A DNA stretch of 12,730 nucleotides, from contig JARRNY010000076.1 of NCBI GenBank assembly GCA_037384445.1, forward strand, positions 1 through 12,730, given 5' to 3'. Positions 1 through 6,543 of the stretch are shown here, in pieces. Source of the stretch: Thiodiazotropha sp037384445 (GTDB lineage Bacteria > Pseudomonadota > Gammaproteobacteria > Chromatiales > Chromatiaceae). The translations under genes and the position numbers were made by a program. The first letter of the stretch is position 1. Every line of letters starts with the position of its first letter. A model generated the notes under the pieces. That model had not been told where the DNA came from. It did not search any database and saw only the letters and a program-made list of their open reading frames with translations.

Positions 1-557
1 ATGACCCCCTCCCGATCAGCCCCGAAACAGGTCGCCATATCCTCCAGCGAGGCCTCGATGCGATGTCCCGACTCGTAGAAGACCAAGGTGGCCTGCAGTG
101 CCGTCAACTCGCTGAACCATTGCCGGCGTTGCGCTCCGCTACGGGGCGGAAAACCGGCAAACAGAAAACGGTCAGTGGGGAGTCCGGCAGCCGACAAGGC
201 ACAGGTCAGCGCACTGGGGCCGGGTATGGGCACCACGGAGAACCCGGCGGCTGAGGCCTCCCTGACCAGGGGAAATCCGGGATCGCTGATCAGTGGCGTG
301 CCGGCATCCGACACCAGAGCCACCGACTGGCCGTCGCGCAACAGCGAGAGCATACGCTCCAGCCGGGCATGCTCGTTGTGCTCATGCAATGCCTGCATTG
401 GCGTATCGATGCCATAGTGACGCAGCAGAGGACGTGTGTGACGGGTGTCTTCCGCAGCAATCAGGTCAACCCTACCCAGTATGTCAACCGCCCTGGCGGA
501 GAAATCATCGAGATTGCCGATTGGTGTGGCAACAACGTACAGTACACCCTTTGTCAA
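1..557 (-). CDS. rsmI: 16S rRNA 2'-O-ribose C1402 methyltransferase RsmI (C-terminus off window)
   Basis: RsmI uses S-adenosylmethionine to methylate the 2'-O-ribose of C1402 in 16S rRNA, in the decoding centre. About 185 N-terminal residues are visible on the minus strand; the rest lies beyond the left edge (the E. coli protein is near 286). Seen in order: VVATPIGNL (residues 8-16), AAEDTRHT, LVSDAGTPLISDPG and VVPIPGPSAL, the tetrapyrrole/SAM methylase signature typical of this family. The start is a TTG at 555-557, chosen because AGGA lies six bases upstream and the conserved TPIGNL begins at residue 11; there is no ATG nearby in frame. It diverges from lpoA with 55 bases between the starts, the same arrangement as in E. 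coli. Identification is firm; only the start codon is inferred. Confidence 0.95.
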   Translation of the reverse strand, partial: MTKGVLYVVATPIGNLDDFSARAVDILGRVDLIAAEDTRHTRPLLRHYGIDTPMQALHEHNEHARLERMLSLLRDGQSVALVSDAGTPLISDPGFPLVREASAAGFSVVPIPGPSALTCALSAAGLPTDRFLFAGFPPRSGAQRRQWFSELTALQATLVFYESGHRIEASLEDMATCFGADREGV

Positions 558-577
558 AATCGTTCCTGATGTAGAAT
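551..577 (+). promoter_or_regulatory. Candidate sigma-70 promoter for lpoA
   Basis: TTGTCA (551-556, five of six matches to the -35 consensus) is followed after 15 bases by TAGAAT (572-577, five of six matches to the -10). The spacer is shorter than the usual 16-18. It points at lpoA and would start the transcript near 584. The -35 overlaps the rsmI start codon on the other strand, so the two genes may influence each other. Prediction only. Confidence 0.4.
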
Positions 578-599
578 TGGCAGGTCGAACATCCTGCCA
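578..599. repeat. 7-bp inverted repeat between rsmI and lpoA
   Basis: TGGCAGG (578-584) and CCTGCCA (593-599) are perfect inverted copies around an 8-base spacer. The repeat sits in the divergent intergenic region, just after the candidate lpoA -10, so it would overlap the transcription start. It could be a repressor operator or a leader hairpin for either gene. It has no T-run and is not a terminator. Confidence 0.45.
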
Positions 600-612
600 C
601 AGAACCCTGATC

Positions 613-2607
613 ATGCAAATCAACCGCCGTATCGCCCTCATCCTGACTCTGTTGTTCCTGGTCATTCAGGGTTGCACCACCCTACAGTCCGACAAGCAGA
701 CAGCTAGCGAACTACCCGTTGGGGTACGCGAGAATGTCGACCTTCTGCTCGACAATGAATCCTACGAAGCCGCAGCAGCCCTGCTACAGACACTGGCTGA
801 CCAGTACCCCTCGCCGCTGCGCGATCAACTCCTGCTGGAAGCGGCAGAGACCTGGCTCAAGGCCCGCCGCCTGGAAGAGACACTGGCATTGCTGGAGCGC
901 ATGCAACCGCCATCTGAAGATGCAGACTTCGCTTTCCGCCTGCGCATGTTGCGCACCCAGATCGCCATTCTGCGCGGCGACATCGATCAGGCCCTCGATC
1001 TGATGGAGCCGTCGCCCGGCTCAGATGCGCCGGTGGCGCTGCGTGAGCGCTACCATCGGAACATGGCGGAGATCTTCCGCCTTTCAGGCAACCTGCTCGA
1101 GAGCGGCCGCGAGCTCAACGTGCTCGACCAACTGCTGGCCGATGACGAAGACGCCCGTCTCAAGGTCCAGGAGTTGTTGGTTCAGACCCTGGCCTCCATG
1201 ACTGACACTGCACTGCAACTGTTGCAACCGCCGCCCCCCTCCAACCTGGGTGGCTGGATGGAACTGGCGCGGGTAGTCAAACAGCAGATCGTGCAACCGG
1301 CCGAACTCGCCAGCGCACTGGCGGCCTGGCGTGAGCGTTTCCCAGAACACCCGGCACTACAAGCCTATCTCACCAGTCTGCTGGAACAGCAGGGACTCAC
1401 CAGCAGCGACCATATCGCGATCCTGCTGCCCCGCAATGGCCCCTATGTCAACGTGGCAGCCGCCGTGCGAGACGGATTTATGGCCGCCTGGTATCAACAG
1501 CCGCCCACTCATCGGCCGAAGTTGCGCTTCTACGACAGCGGCAAGCTGGAGGATACTCTGCACACCTATCAGCAGGCCGTCCTGCAGGGGGCACAACGGG
1601 TGGTCGGCCCACTGAATAAGGATGCTGTCAGCATGCTGATGCAGATGGAGAGTCTGCCGCAGCCCGTACTGGCGCTGAACCAGATCGAAGAAGAGGACGC
1701 CAACCCGCCCAACCTCTACCAGTTTGGCCTGGCGCCTGAGGATGAGGCGGAACAGGTTGCCGAGCGCGCCTGGTTGGAAGGTCATCATCGGGCCCTGATC
1801 CTCACCCCGGCCGGCAACTGGGGTGATCGCATCGCTGAGAGCTTTCGTCAGCGCTGGCTGACCCTTGGTGGCCAGGTGTTGGAGACGCAACGCTACAATG
1901 CATCCGAGAACGACTTCTCGACGCCGATCCGCCTGCTCCTCAACATCAACGAAAGCGAAGCGCGCACCGTGGCGCTGGAGCGACTGCTGGGCAGGCAGCT
2001 GGAGAGCGAGGCCAGGCGTCGCGCTGATGCGGACTTTATTTTTCTCGCCGCCCGCCCGAAACAGGGGCGTCAGCTGGGTCCCCAGCTCAAGTTCCACCAT
2101 GCCGGCGGTCTGCCGATCTACGCCACCTCCCATATCTACAGTGGTGTTGAGAACAACGACAAGGACCGGGATCTGGGTCACATCAGCTTCGTCGACACCC
2201 CCTGGCTACTTGAAGATGAACAGGATAGCGCGCTCTCACGGGATCGATTGCAACAACTGATGCCCGGCGTGAAGGGACAGTATGCCCGGCTCTATGCCAT
2301 GGGCATCGACAGCTACAATCTGCTGGCCAATCTCGAATCACTGCGTGACCAACCCGGACGCACCTTCAGCGGCAAGAGCGGCACCCTCTATCTGGACAAG
2401 CAGAACCGTCTGCATCGTCTGCTCGCCTGGGCCGATATGGCAAAGGGATCGGCATCGATCACCGGCTATGCGCCTCGCATGCAGTCGCCGGTCTTCACCG
2501 CTCCAGCAGAGATCGACCCACTCCTCCAGTCGACGCCGCCGCTTGATGACAACGGGCCGACTGGCCAAGCCGACCCGCTCAGCGACAGCACACCACAGCC
2601 TCAGTGA
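613..2607 (+). CDS. lpoA: Outer-membrane lipoprotein LpoA, activator of PBP1A
   Basis: LpoA is an outer-membrane lipoprotein that reaches across the periplasm to stimulate the class A peptidoglycan synthase PBP1A. The start at 613 gives a 664-residue protein with a lipoprotein signal: MQINRR, a hydrophobic stretch, then a lipobox ending at Cys21 (VIQGC). The frame is open further upstream, but an earlier start would lie inside rsmI and would bury this signal. Residues about 30-260 are helical and TPR-like and include GGWMELA (213-219), which resembles a segment of E. coli LpoA. From about 266 (HIAILLPRNGPY) the protein looks like a type I periplasmic-binding-protein fold, as in the family's C-terminal domain. 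A Pro/Gln-rich tail ends it. Length is close to E. coli LpoA (678). No good Shine-Dalgarno precedes the ATG. It is first of the block lpoA-yraN-gmhA-dolP. Confidence 0.93.
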   Translation: MQINRRIALILTLLFLVIQGCTTLQSDKQTASELPVGVRENVDLLLDNESYEAAAALLQTLADQYPSPLRDQLLLEAAETWLKARRLEETLALLERMQPPSEDADFAFRLRMLRTQIAILRGDIDQALDLMEPSPGSDAPVALRERYHRNMAEIFRLSGNLLESGRELNVLDQLLADDEDARLKVQELLVQTLASMTDTALQLLQPPPPSNLGGWMELARVVKQQIVQPAELASALAAWRERFPEHPALQAYLTSLLEQQGLTSSDHIAILLPRNGPYVNVAAAVRDGFMAAWYQQPPTHRPKLRFYDSGKLEDTLHTYQQAVLQGAQRVVGPLNKDAVSMLMQMESLPQPVLALNQIEEEDANPPNLYQFGLAPEDEAEQVAERAWLEGHHRALILTPAGNWGDRIAESFRQRWLTLGGQVLETQRYNASENDFSTPIRLLLNINESEARTVALERLLGRQLESEARRRADADFIFLAARPKQGRQLGPQLKFHHAGGLPIYATSHIYSGVENNDKDRDLGHISFVDTPWLLEDEQDSALSRDRLQQLMPGVKGQYARLYAMGIDSYNLLANLESLRDQPGRTFSGKSGTLYLDKQNRLHRLLAWADMAKGSASITGYAPRMQSPVFTAPAEIDPLLQSTPPLDDNGPTGQADPLSDSTPQPQ

Positions 2608-2964
2608 ATGGCCAGGCACAACGCACAGGGACGTGCTGCAGAAGAACGGGCGTTACACCATCTCCAGGCGCGGGGATTGCGGCTGCTCGATCGCAACTTT
2701 CGCAGCCGTGGCGGCGAGATCGATCTGATCATGCGGCAGGGAAATCTTCTGGTCTTCGTCGAGGTGCGCTATCGGCAGAACAGCAACTTCGGTTCCCCGT
2801 TCGAGACGGTTACAACAACCAAACAACGCCGCCTGATCACCACCGCCGCGCACTATCTGCAGCAACAGAGATTGGATCTGCCCTGCCGCTTCGATGTGGT
2901 GGGTATTACCGGCGCGCAGCAAGAGCAGGTGGAGTGGATTCAGGATGCCTTCCAACTTCAGTGA
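2608..2964 (+). CDS. yraN: YraN / UPF0102 family endonuclease-like protein
   Basis: This is a 118-residue protein of the UPF0102 family, which has a PD-(D/E)XK nuclease-like fold and no settled cellular role. Visible family marks: an N-terminal helix with G8 and the AEE at 11-13, then GGEIDLI (35-41), VFVEVR (49-54) and K72-QR. E12, D39, E52 and K72 are the likely metal-site residues. The ATG directly follows the lpoA stop (TGA then ATG, no gap), so translation is probably coupled to lpoA. The gene order lpoA-yraN is conserved in E. coli and Pseudomonas. Full length for the family; family assignment is firm, function is not. Confidence 0.92.
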   Translation: MARHNAQGRAAEERALHHLQARGLRLLDRNFRSRGGEIDLIMRQGNLLVFVEVRYRQNSNFGSPFETVTTTKQRRLITTAAHYLQQQRLDLPCRFDVVGITGAQQEQVEWIQDAFQLQ

Positions 2965-3049
2965 TGATGCTGACTCAACGCCTCGTTGCAGGCGATGATG
3001 CGTCTTGTCCGCAGACCTGTGCGTAGCGTTCCAATAGTAAGTCAACACA

Positions 3050-3070
3050 ATCAATTAATACGATCAATTA
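3050..3070. repeat. Direct repeat ATCAATTA x2 in the yraN-gmhA gap
   Basis: ATCAATTA occurs at 3050-3057 and again at 3063-3070, in an AT-rich patch just before gmhA. The 121-base gap is the largest inside the lpoA-dolP block, so gmhA may have its own promoter here. TAAACT at 3074-3079 is a weak -10 candidate with no good -35. The repeat might be a binding site or chance in AT-rich DNA. Confidence 0.25.
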
Positions 3071-3085
3071 GGGTAAACTAATCCG

Positions 3086-3673
3086 ATGCATCACCAGGAA
3101 CGCATACAGGCGCTCTTCAACCAGAGCATCCAGACAAAGATCGAGTCCCTCGCGCTGCTGAGCCAGCCGATCAGTGAGGCGGCCGACCTGATCGTGAATC
3201 GCCTGCTGGAAGGCAACAAAATCCTAAGCTGCGGCAACGGGGGGTCGGCGGGAGACGCCCAACACTTCTCCTCCGAAATGATCAATCGCTATGAACGGGA
3301 GCGACCCGGCCTGCCCGCCATCGCCCTCACCACCGACAGCTCCACGCTCACCTCGATCGCCAACGACTACGACTACTCGCTGGTCTTTTCGCGTCAGGTG
3401 GAGGCCCTGGGTCAACCTCAGGATCTCCTGCTGGCTATCTCCACCAGTGGCAACTCCGCCAATGTGAACTATGCCGTACAGGCCGCCCATGAGCGCGAAA
3501 TGCGCGTGGTGGCGATGACGGGACGGGACGGCGGCGAGCTTGGGAAACTCCTCTCTTCCGGCGATGTCGAACTCCGTGTTCCATCCGATGTCACAGCGCG
3601 CATCCAGGAGACGCATCTCCTGGTTATTCACTGTCTGTGCGATCTGGTGGACCAACATCTGCTGGGAAGTTGA
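3086..3673 (+). CDS. gmhA: Sedoheptulose-7-phosphate isomerase GmhA (SIS family; DiaA position)
   Basis: GmhA converts D-sedoheptulose 7-phosphate to D-glycero-D-manno-heptose 7-phosphate, the first step to the heptose of the LPS core. The 195-residue protein is a single SIS domain: CGNGGSAGDAQHFSSE (49-64), the phosphate loop STSGNSANV (119-127), and ARIQETHLLVIHCLCDL near the end. In E. coli this locus holds diaA, whose product binds DnaA rather than acting as an enzyme. Here the four residues matching the zinc site known from Burkholderia GmhA are all present (H60, E64, Q174, H182). As I recall it, E. coli DiaA lacks at least the equivalents of E64 and H182. The sequence also closely resembles Pseudomonas aeruginosa GmhA, which sits in the same gene order. 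I therefore favour an active isomerase; a second DnaA-related role cannot be excluded. A weak AGGG (3070-3073) lies upstream. Confidence 0.9.
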   Translation: MHHQERIQALFNQSIQTKIESLALLSQPISEAADLIVNRLLEGNKILSCGNGGSAGDAQHFSSEMINRYERERPGLPAIALTTDSSTLTSIANDYDYSLVFSRQVEALGQPQDLLLAISTSGNSANVNYAVQAAHEREMRVVAMTGRDGGELGKLLSSGDVELRVPSDVTARIQETHLLVIHCLCDLVDQHLLGS

Positions 3674-3699
3674 TCAACACTCTGTCACCGAGGAACAAC

Positions 3700-4281
3700 A
3701 TGCTGAAACATTCAGGGATTTCATTTTCTATTCTCGCCATGGTCCTGCTCCTGCAGGGGTGTGCGGCCCTGGTGGTTGGCGGCGCTGCCACCACCGCCGT
3801 TGTCGCGCACGACAGGCGTACCACCGGCATCATGGTCGAAGACCAGGCCATCGAATTCAAAACCTATGATCAGCTGGCCAAGGACGAAGCCATCAAGCAG
3901 AACAGCAAGGTCAACGTCACCAGCTATAACAAAGTGGTACTGTTAACAGGCCAGGCCGACAGCGACGCCATCCGCCGCAAAGCGGAGCAGATAGCCAGTC
4001 AGGTTGAGCAGGTTCGCCGGGTGGTCAACGAGATCGAGATCGGCAGTACCGCCTCCTTCGGTGAGCACAGCCGGGACGTGGCGCTGACCACTGAGGTCAA
4101 ACTTCGACTGACCAAGGTGGATCTGCCCGGCTTCGACCCCCTGCGCGTCAAAGTGGTCACCGAACGGGGTTCCGTCTACCTGATGGGGCTGCTGACTAAA
4201 GAGGAGGCCAATGAGGTCACCGAAGTGGTGCGCTACATCAGCGGCGTCCGGCGTGTGGTTAAGGTCTTCGAGTACATCTAG
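3700..4281 (+). CDS. dolP: Outer-membrane lipoprotein DolP, two BON domains
   Basis: DolP (formerly YraP) is a lipoprotein that supports outer-membrane integrity, binds anionic phospholipid and, in E. coli, acts near the BAM complex and division site. The 193-residue protein begins with a lipobox ending at Cys21 (LLLQGC). Two BON domains follow, about residues 50-116 and 127-193, each with the conserved glycine (LLTGQ at 81-85; LMGLL at 161-165). The ATG at 3700 is chosen because GAGG lies seven bases upstream and the signal peptide begins there; an in-frame ATG at 3637 would lie inside gmhA. It starts 26 bases after the gmhA stop, as expected for an operon. Domain order and length match E. 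coli DolP. Confidence 0.93.
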   Translation: MLKHSGISFSILAMVLLLQGCAALVVGGAATTAVVAHDRRTTGIMVEDQAIEFKTYDQLAKDEAIKQNSKVNVTSYNKVVLLTGQADSDAIRRKAEQIASQVEQVRRVVNEIEIGSTASFGEHSRDVALTTEVKLRLTKVDLPGFDPLRVKVVTERGSVYLMGLLTKEEANEVTEVVRYISGVRRVVKVFEYI

Positions 4282-4289
4282 GCACAAGT

Positions 4290-5678
4290 TTGGACCCACT
4301 CAGTCGCTCTCAAATCAGCCAGCTGACCGACATCGTCGGCCAGCAGGCGATCTTTACCGATGCCGGTGACTGCCTGCCTTACGGTTACGATAACAGCCGC
4401 CTGCAAGCCACCCCGCAGGCGGTGCTGTTCGCCACCGAACATGAACAGGTCTGCGCCATCGCCCGTTTCTGCCACGATGAGCAGATCCCCCTGGTGACCC
4501 GCGGCAAGGGCACCGGCACCACCGGCGCCTCGGTGCCCCAGCGGGGCGGGGTGGTGCTCAGCCTGGAACGCATGAACCGCATCCTCAAGATCGACCCGGA
4601 CAACCGGCTCGTCATCGCTGAACCCGGGGTCACCAACAAGGCGCTGCAGACGGCGGTTGCCAAAGAGGGCTTCTTCTGGCCCCCCGATCCGACCAGTGCC
4701 GCTGTCTGCACATTAGGCGGCAATCTGGCCTACAATTCGGCCGGTCCCCGGGCGGTGAAATACGGCACCCCGCGAGAGAATACCCTGGGTCTGCGCGCTG
4801 TCACCGGTAGCGGCGAAACCATTCGCACCGGGGTGAAGACCACCAAGGGTGTGGTCGGTTACGATCTGACCCGCCTGCTGATCGGCTCGGAAGGGACGCT
4901 GGCGGTGATCACCGAGGCCACCCTCAAACTGACCCCCCTGCCCCAGAGCAAGCGCACCCTCCAGGCCAGTTACCGGGACATCCACGCCGCCGCCAGAGCG
5001 GTCTCCGCTATCATGCGCCAGGCGGTCACCCCCTGCGCGCTGGAGTTCATGGACGGTACGGCACTCAACATGGTGCGCGACTTCTCCGACCTGCAACTGA
5101 GCCCGGAAGTGGGCGCCCTGCTGATGATCGAGGTGGACGGCAGCGAGCATGCCATCGACCAGGACGCGGAAGCAGTGGCCGAGGCCGCCCAGGTGGAGGG
5201 TCTGCTCGACATCCATACCGCGCGCAGTGATGAAGAAGTGGCCCGCCTGTGGAAGACCCGCAAGGCGCTCTCACCCGCGCTGCGCAACATCGCCCCCAAG
5301 AAGATCAACGAGGATGTGGTGGTTCCGGTCTCGCGCATTCCCGAATTGATCGAAGGACTGACGGCACTCTCTGCTCAGCATGAGATCACCATCGTCAATT
5401 TCGGCCATGCCGGCAACGGCAATATCCACGTCAATCTGCTGCTCGACCCTGACGATCCGGCACAACTGGCGGCCGGTGAAACCTGCCTCGCCTCCGTTTT
5501 CGAGCTGGTACTGGGACTCGACGGCACGCTCTCCGGCGAACACGGTATCGGTGTGGTAAAGCGCCCCTTCGTCGCCCAGGAGATCGACCCGGTCTCTCTG
5601 CGTCTGATGCGTGACATCAAACGCCAGTTCGACCCCCGGGAGATCCTCAATCCAGGAATCGTTTTCCCAGACAAATAA
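4290..5678 (+). CDS. FAD-linked D-2-hydroxyacid dehydrogenase (GlcD / D-lactate dehydrogenase type)
   Basis: A 462-residue flavoprotein of the vanillyl-alcohol-oxidase/PCMH fold, probably oxidising a D-2-hydroxyacid such as D-lactate or glycolate and passing electrons to the respiratory chain. FAD-binding features: RGKGTGTTG (71-79), PPDPTSAAVCTLGGNLAYN (131-149) and LLIGSEGTLAVITE (196-209). The FAD-oxidase C-terminal domain carries the metal or active-site histidines in NFGHAGNGNIH (370-380) and SGEHGIG (415-421). It lacks the long cysteine-rich extension of fused forms and no GlcE/GlcF partner is next to it. The start is TTG at 4290, eight bases after the dolP stop, with a minimal AGG overlapping that stop; no ATG lies upstream of the FAD domain. 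It appears to be the distal gene of the envelope operon, though its job there is unclear. The exact substrate cannot be read from sequence. Confidence 0.85.
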   Translation: MDPLSRSQISQLTDIVGQQAIFTDAGDCLPYGYDNSRLQATPQAVLFATEHEQVCAIARFCHDEQIPLVTRGKGTGTTGASVPQRGGVVLSLERMNRILKIDPDNRLVIAEPGVTNKALQTAVAKEGFFWPPDPTSAAVCTLGGNLAYNSAGPRAVKYGTPRENTLGLRAVTGSGETIRTGVKTTKGVVGYDLTRLLIGSEGTLAVITEATLKLTPLPQSKRTLQASYRDIHAAARAVSAIMRQAVTPCALEFMDGTALNMVRDFSDLQLSPEVGALLMIEVDGSEHAIDQDAEAVAEAAQVEGLLDIHTARSDEEVARLWKTRKALSPALRNIAPKKINEDVVVPVSRIPELIEGLTALSAQHEITIVNFGHAGNGNIHVNLLLDPDDPAQLAAGETCLASVFELVLGLDGTLSGEHGIGVVKRPFVAQEIDPVSLRLMRDIKRQFDPREILNPGIVFPDK

Positions 5679-5704
5679 ACAACTTGTGAACCATGTGGCG
5701 CTTC

Positions 5705-5720
5705 GGGGGCTAAAGCCCGG
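5705..5720. repeat. REP-like palindrome GGGCTAAAGCCC
   Basis: A small palindrome (GGGC / GCCC around TAAA, 5707-5718) lies 30 bases after the FAD dehydrogenase stop. It has no T-run. Its GGCTAAA core recurs at 8065-8071, in the gap between the two nhaD genes. This may be a degenerate member of a dispersed palindromic repeat family, or a weak terminator. The rest of the 137-base gap shows nothing else I can support. Confidence 0.3.
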
Positions 5721-5815
5721 TCGAGTGTGCTCCAGTTCCGTTTTGGCCTCCTCAGGCGACATATGCTTCCACCCAAGAGAGGCAAATAGACACGGATCAC
5801 CGAGCGACCACAGCG

Positions 5816-6241
5816 ATGAAAGCCACACTTCCCAATCCCCTTTATCTGATCGCCCTGCTGTTTTGCTCACTGTTCACTTGCGCACAGGCGGCCGACAACG
5901 ACCGATTCCTCATGCAGGACAGTGAGGGCTTCATAACCTCGCTGCCCAATGTCTCAGACATCACCGTGACCCAGCATCTGATGGAGCTGCAGCAAGACCT
6001 CGAGACCGAGCTGACAGCCCTCAAACAAGAGGTTCAGCGTAAAAGCTTCAAGGCGATCGATACCCTGGTCACAGTCATCATGCCGGGTGGCCTGCTCTAC
6101 GCAAAACTTCGCCTCGATTCCTTCAAGCACAGCGAACAGCAGCTTAATCGGGTGAATGATGAACTGACACTCATCTCCGGCGAGCTGATTACCTTTAGAG
6201 CAGACAATGGCGATCTACTGATTGCCACCTCAATGGAATAG
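5816..6241 (+). CDS. Small exported protein of unknown function
   Basis: I do not recognise this 141-residue protein. It begins with a plausible Sec signal peptide: MKATLPNP, a hydrophobic run, then cleavage after AQA (23-25) or the next alanine, so the mature protein is about 116 residues and probably periplasmic. Residues about 52-76 are rich in Leu/Glu/Lys/Gln with helical spacing and may form a short coiled coil. A hydrophobic segment with a PGG turn (about 79-95) could be a membrane hairpin or a buried helix. A second amphipathic helix follows (about 98-125). No cysteine remains after cleavage. It lies 137 bases after the FAD dehydrogenase and ends just before a strong terminator. The Shine-Dalgarno is poor, so the start rests on the signal peptide. 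Confidence 0.65.
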   Translation: MKATLPNPLYLIALLFCSLFTCAQAADNDRFLMQDSEGFITSLPNVSDITVTQHLMELQQDLETELTALKQEVQRKSFKAIDTLVTVIMPGGLLYAKLRLDSFKHSEQQLNRVNDELTLISGELITFRADNGDLLIATSME

Positions 6242-6254
6242 GCTGACACATGTA

Positions 6255-6268
6255 GGACGGCACCGTCC
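6255..6268. repeat. Small hairpin GGACG/CGTCC
   Basis: GGACG (6255-6259) and CGTCC (6264-6268) pair around a GCAC loop, between the stop of the small exported protein and the terminator. It may be part of the transcript's 3' end structure. Confidence 0.35.
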
Positions 6269-6272
6269 GCTA

Positions 6273-6297
6273 AGCCCCGGCAATGCCGGGGCTTTTT
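6273..6297 (+). terminator. Rho-independent terminator after the small exported protein gene
   Basis: AGCCCCGGC (6273-6281) pairs perfectly with GCCGGGGCT (6285-6293) around an AAT loop, followed by five Ts (6293-6297). It closes the plus-strand unit that ends with the gene at 5816-6241 and separates it from nhaD. Confidence 0.9.
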
Positions 6298-6543
6298 GTT
6301 TGCACCATCTCTTTTGGCGAGTACTAATGAGTTAGAACGGGTTTGCTGGGGCAAAGCCGACTCTACACCCTGATGCGCGGCAGGGTTGACCCCGCCCCTC
6401 CCTGCCCTGTGATCAACAAATGCGTATCCAGCTACTTGAGTCAGGTAGCATTCGCCCCCCCTGCCGGTTGACCCCACACTCCCCTTGCATGAAAATCCGA
6501 CACAACTACGCGATTTGCCAATCATTTTTTTAGAGGTCTCGCT
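6298..6543 (+). promoter_or_regulatory. Long structured leader region upstream of the first nhaD
   Basis: No gene is supported in these 246 bases. They hold several possible RNA or operator structures. GGCAGGG (6379-6385) pairs with CCCTGCC (6400-6406) around a 14-base loop. A hairpin of eight pairs, one of them G-U, with a 3-base loop spans 6431-6449. TTGACCCC appears twice (6386-6393 and 6468-6475), each time in a similar C-rich setting. A weak promoter candidate is TTTGCA (6299-6304) with a poor -10 around 6322-6328. AGAGG at 6532-6536, seven bases before the GTG, is the nhaD ribosome binding site. This may be a cation-responsive leader, but no known riboswitch class was recognised. Confidence 0.4.

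Noticed and set aside
445..612. N-terminal extension of lpoA to an upstream start at 445
   Set aside because: It would overlap the 5' part of rsmI on the other strand and place the lipoprotein signal 56 residues inside the protein.
1357..2181. 274-codon minus-strand open frame
   Set aside because: It is antisense to lpoA, lacks recognisable motifs and is explained by codon bias in the GC-rich coding strand.
3637..3699. Earlier in-frame ATG for dolP at 3637
   Set aside because: It lies within gmhA; the ATG at 3700 has a good GAGG site and begins the lipoprotein signal.
5271..5870. Minus-strand open frame running from the FAD dehydrogenase through the gap into the small exported gene
   Set aside because: Most of it mirrors coding DNA on the other strand. 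The gap part gave a peptide I could not tie to any family, so it is not called a gene or transposon remnant.
6097..6525. Minus-strand open frame over the terminator and nhaD leader
   Set aside because: It crosses a strong plus-strand terminator, overlaps another gene and has no recognisable content.
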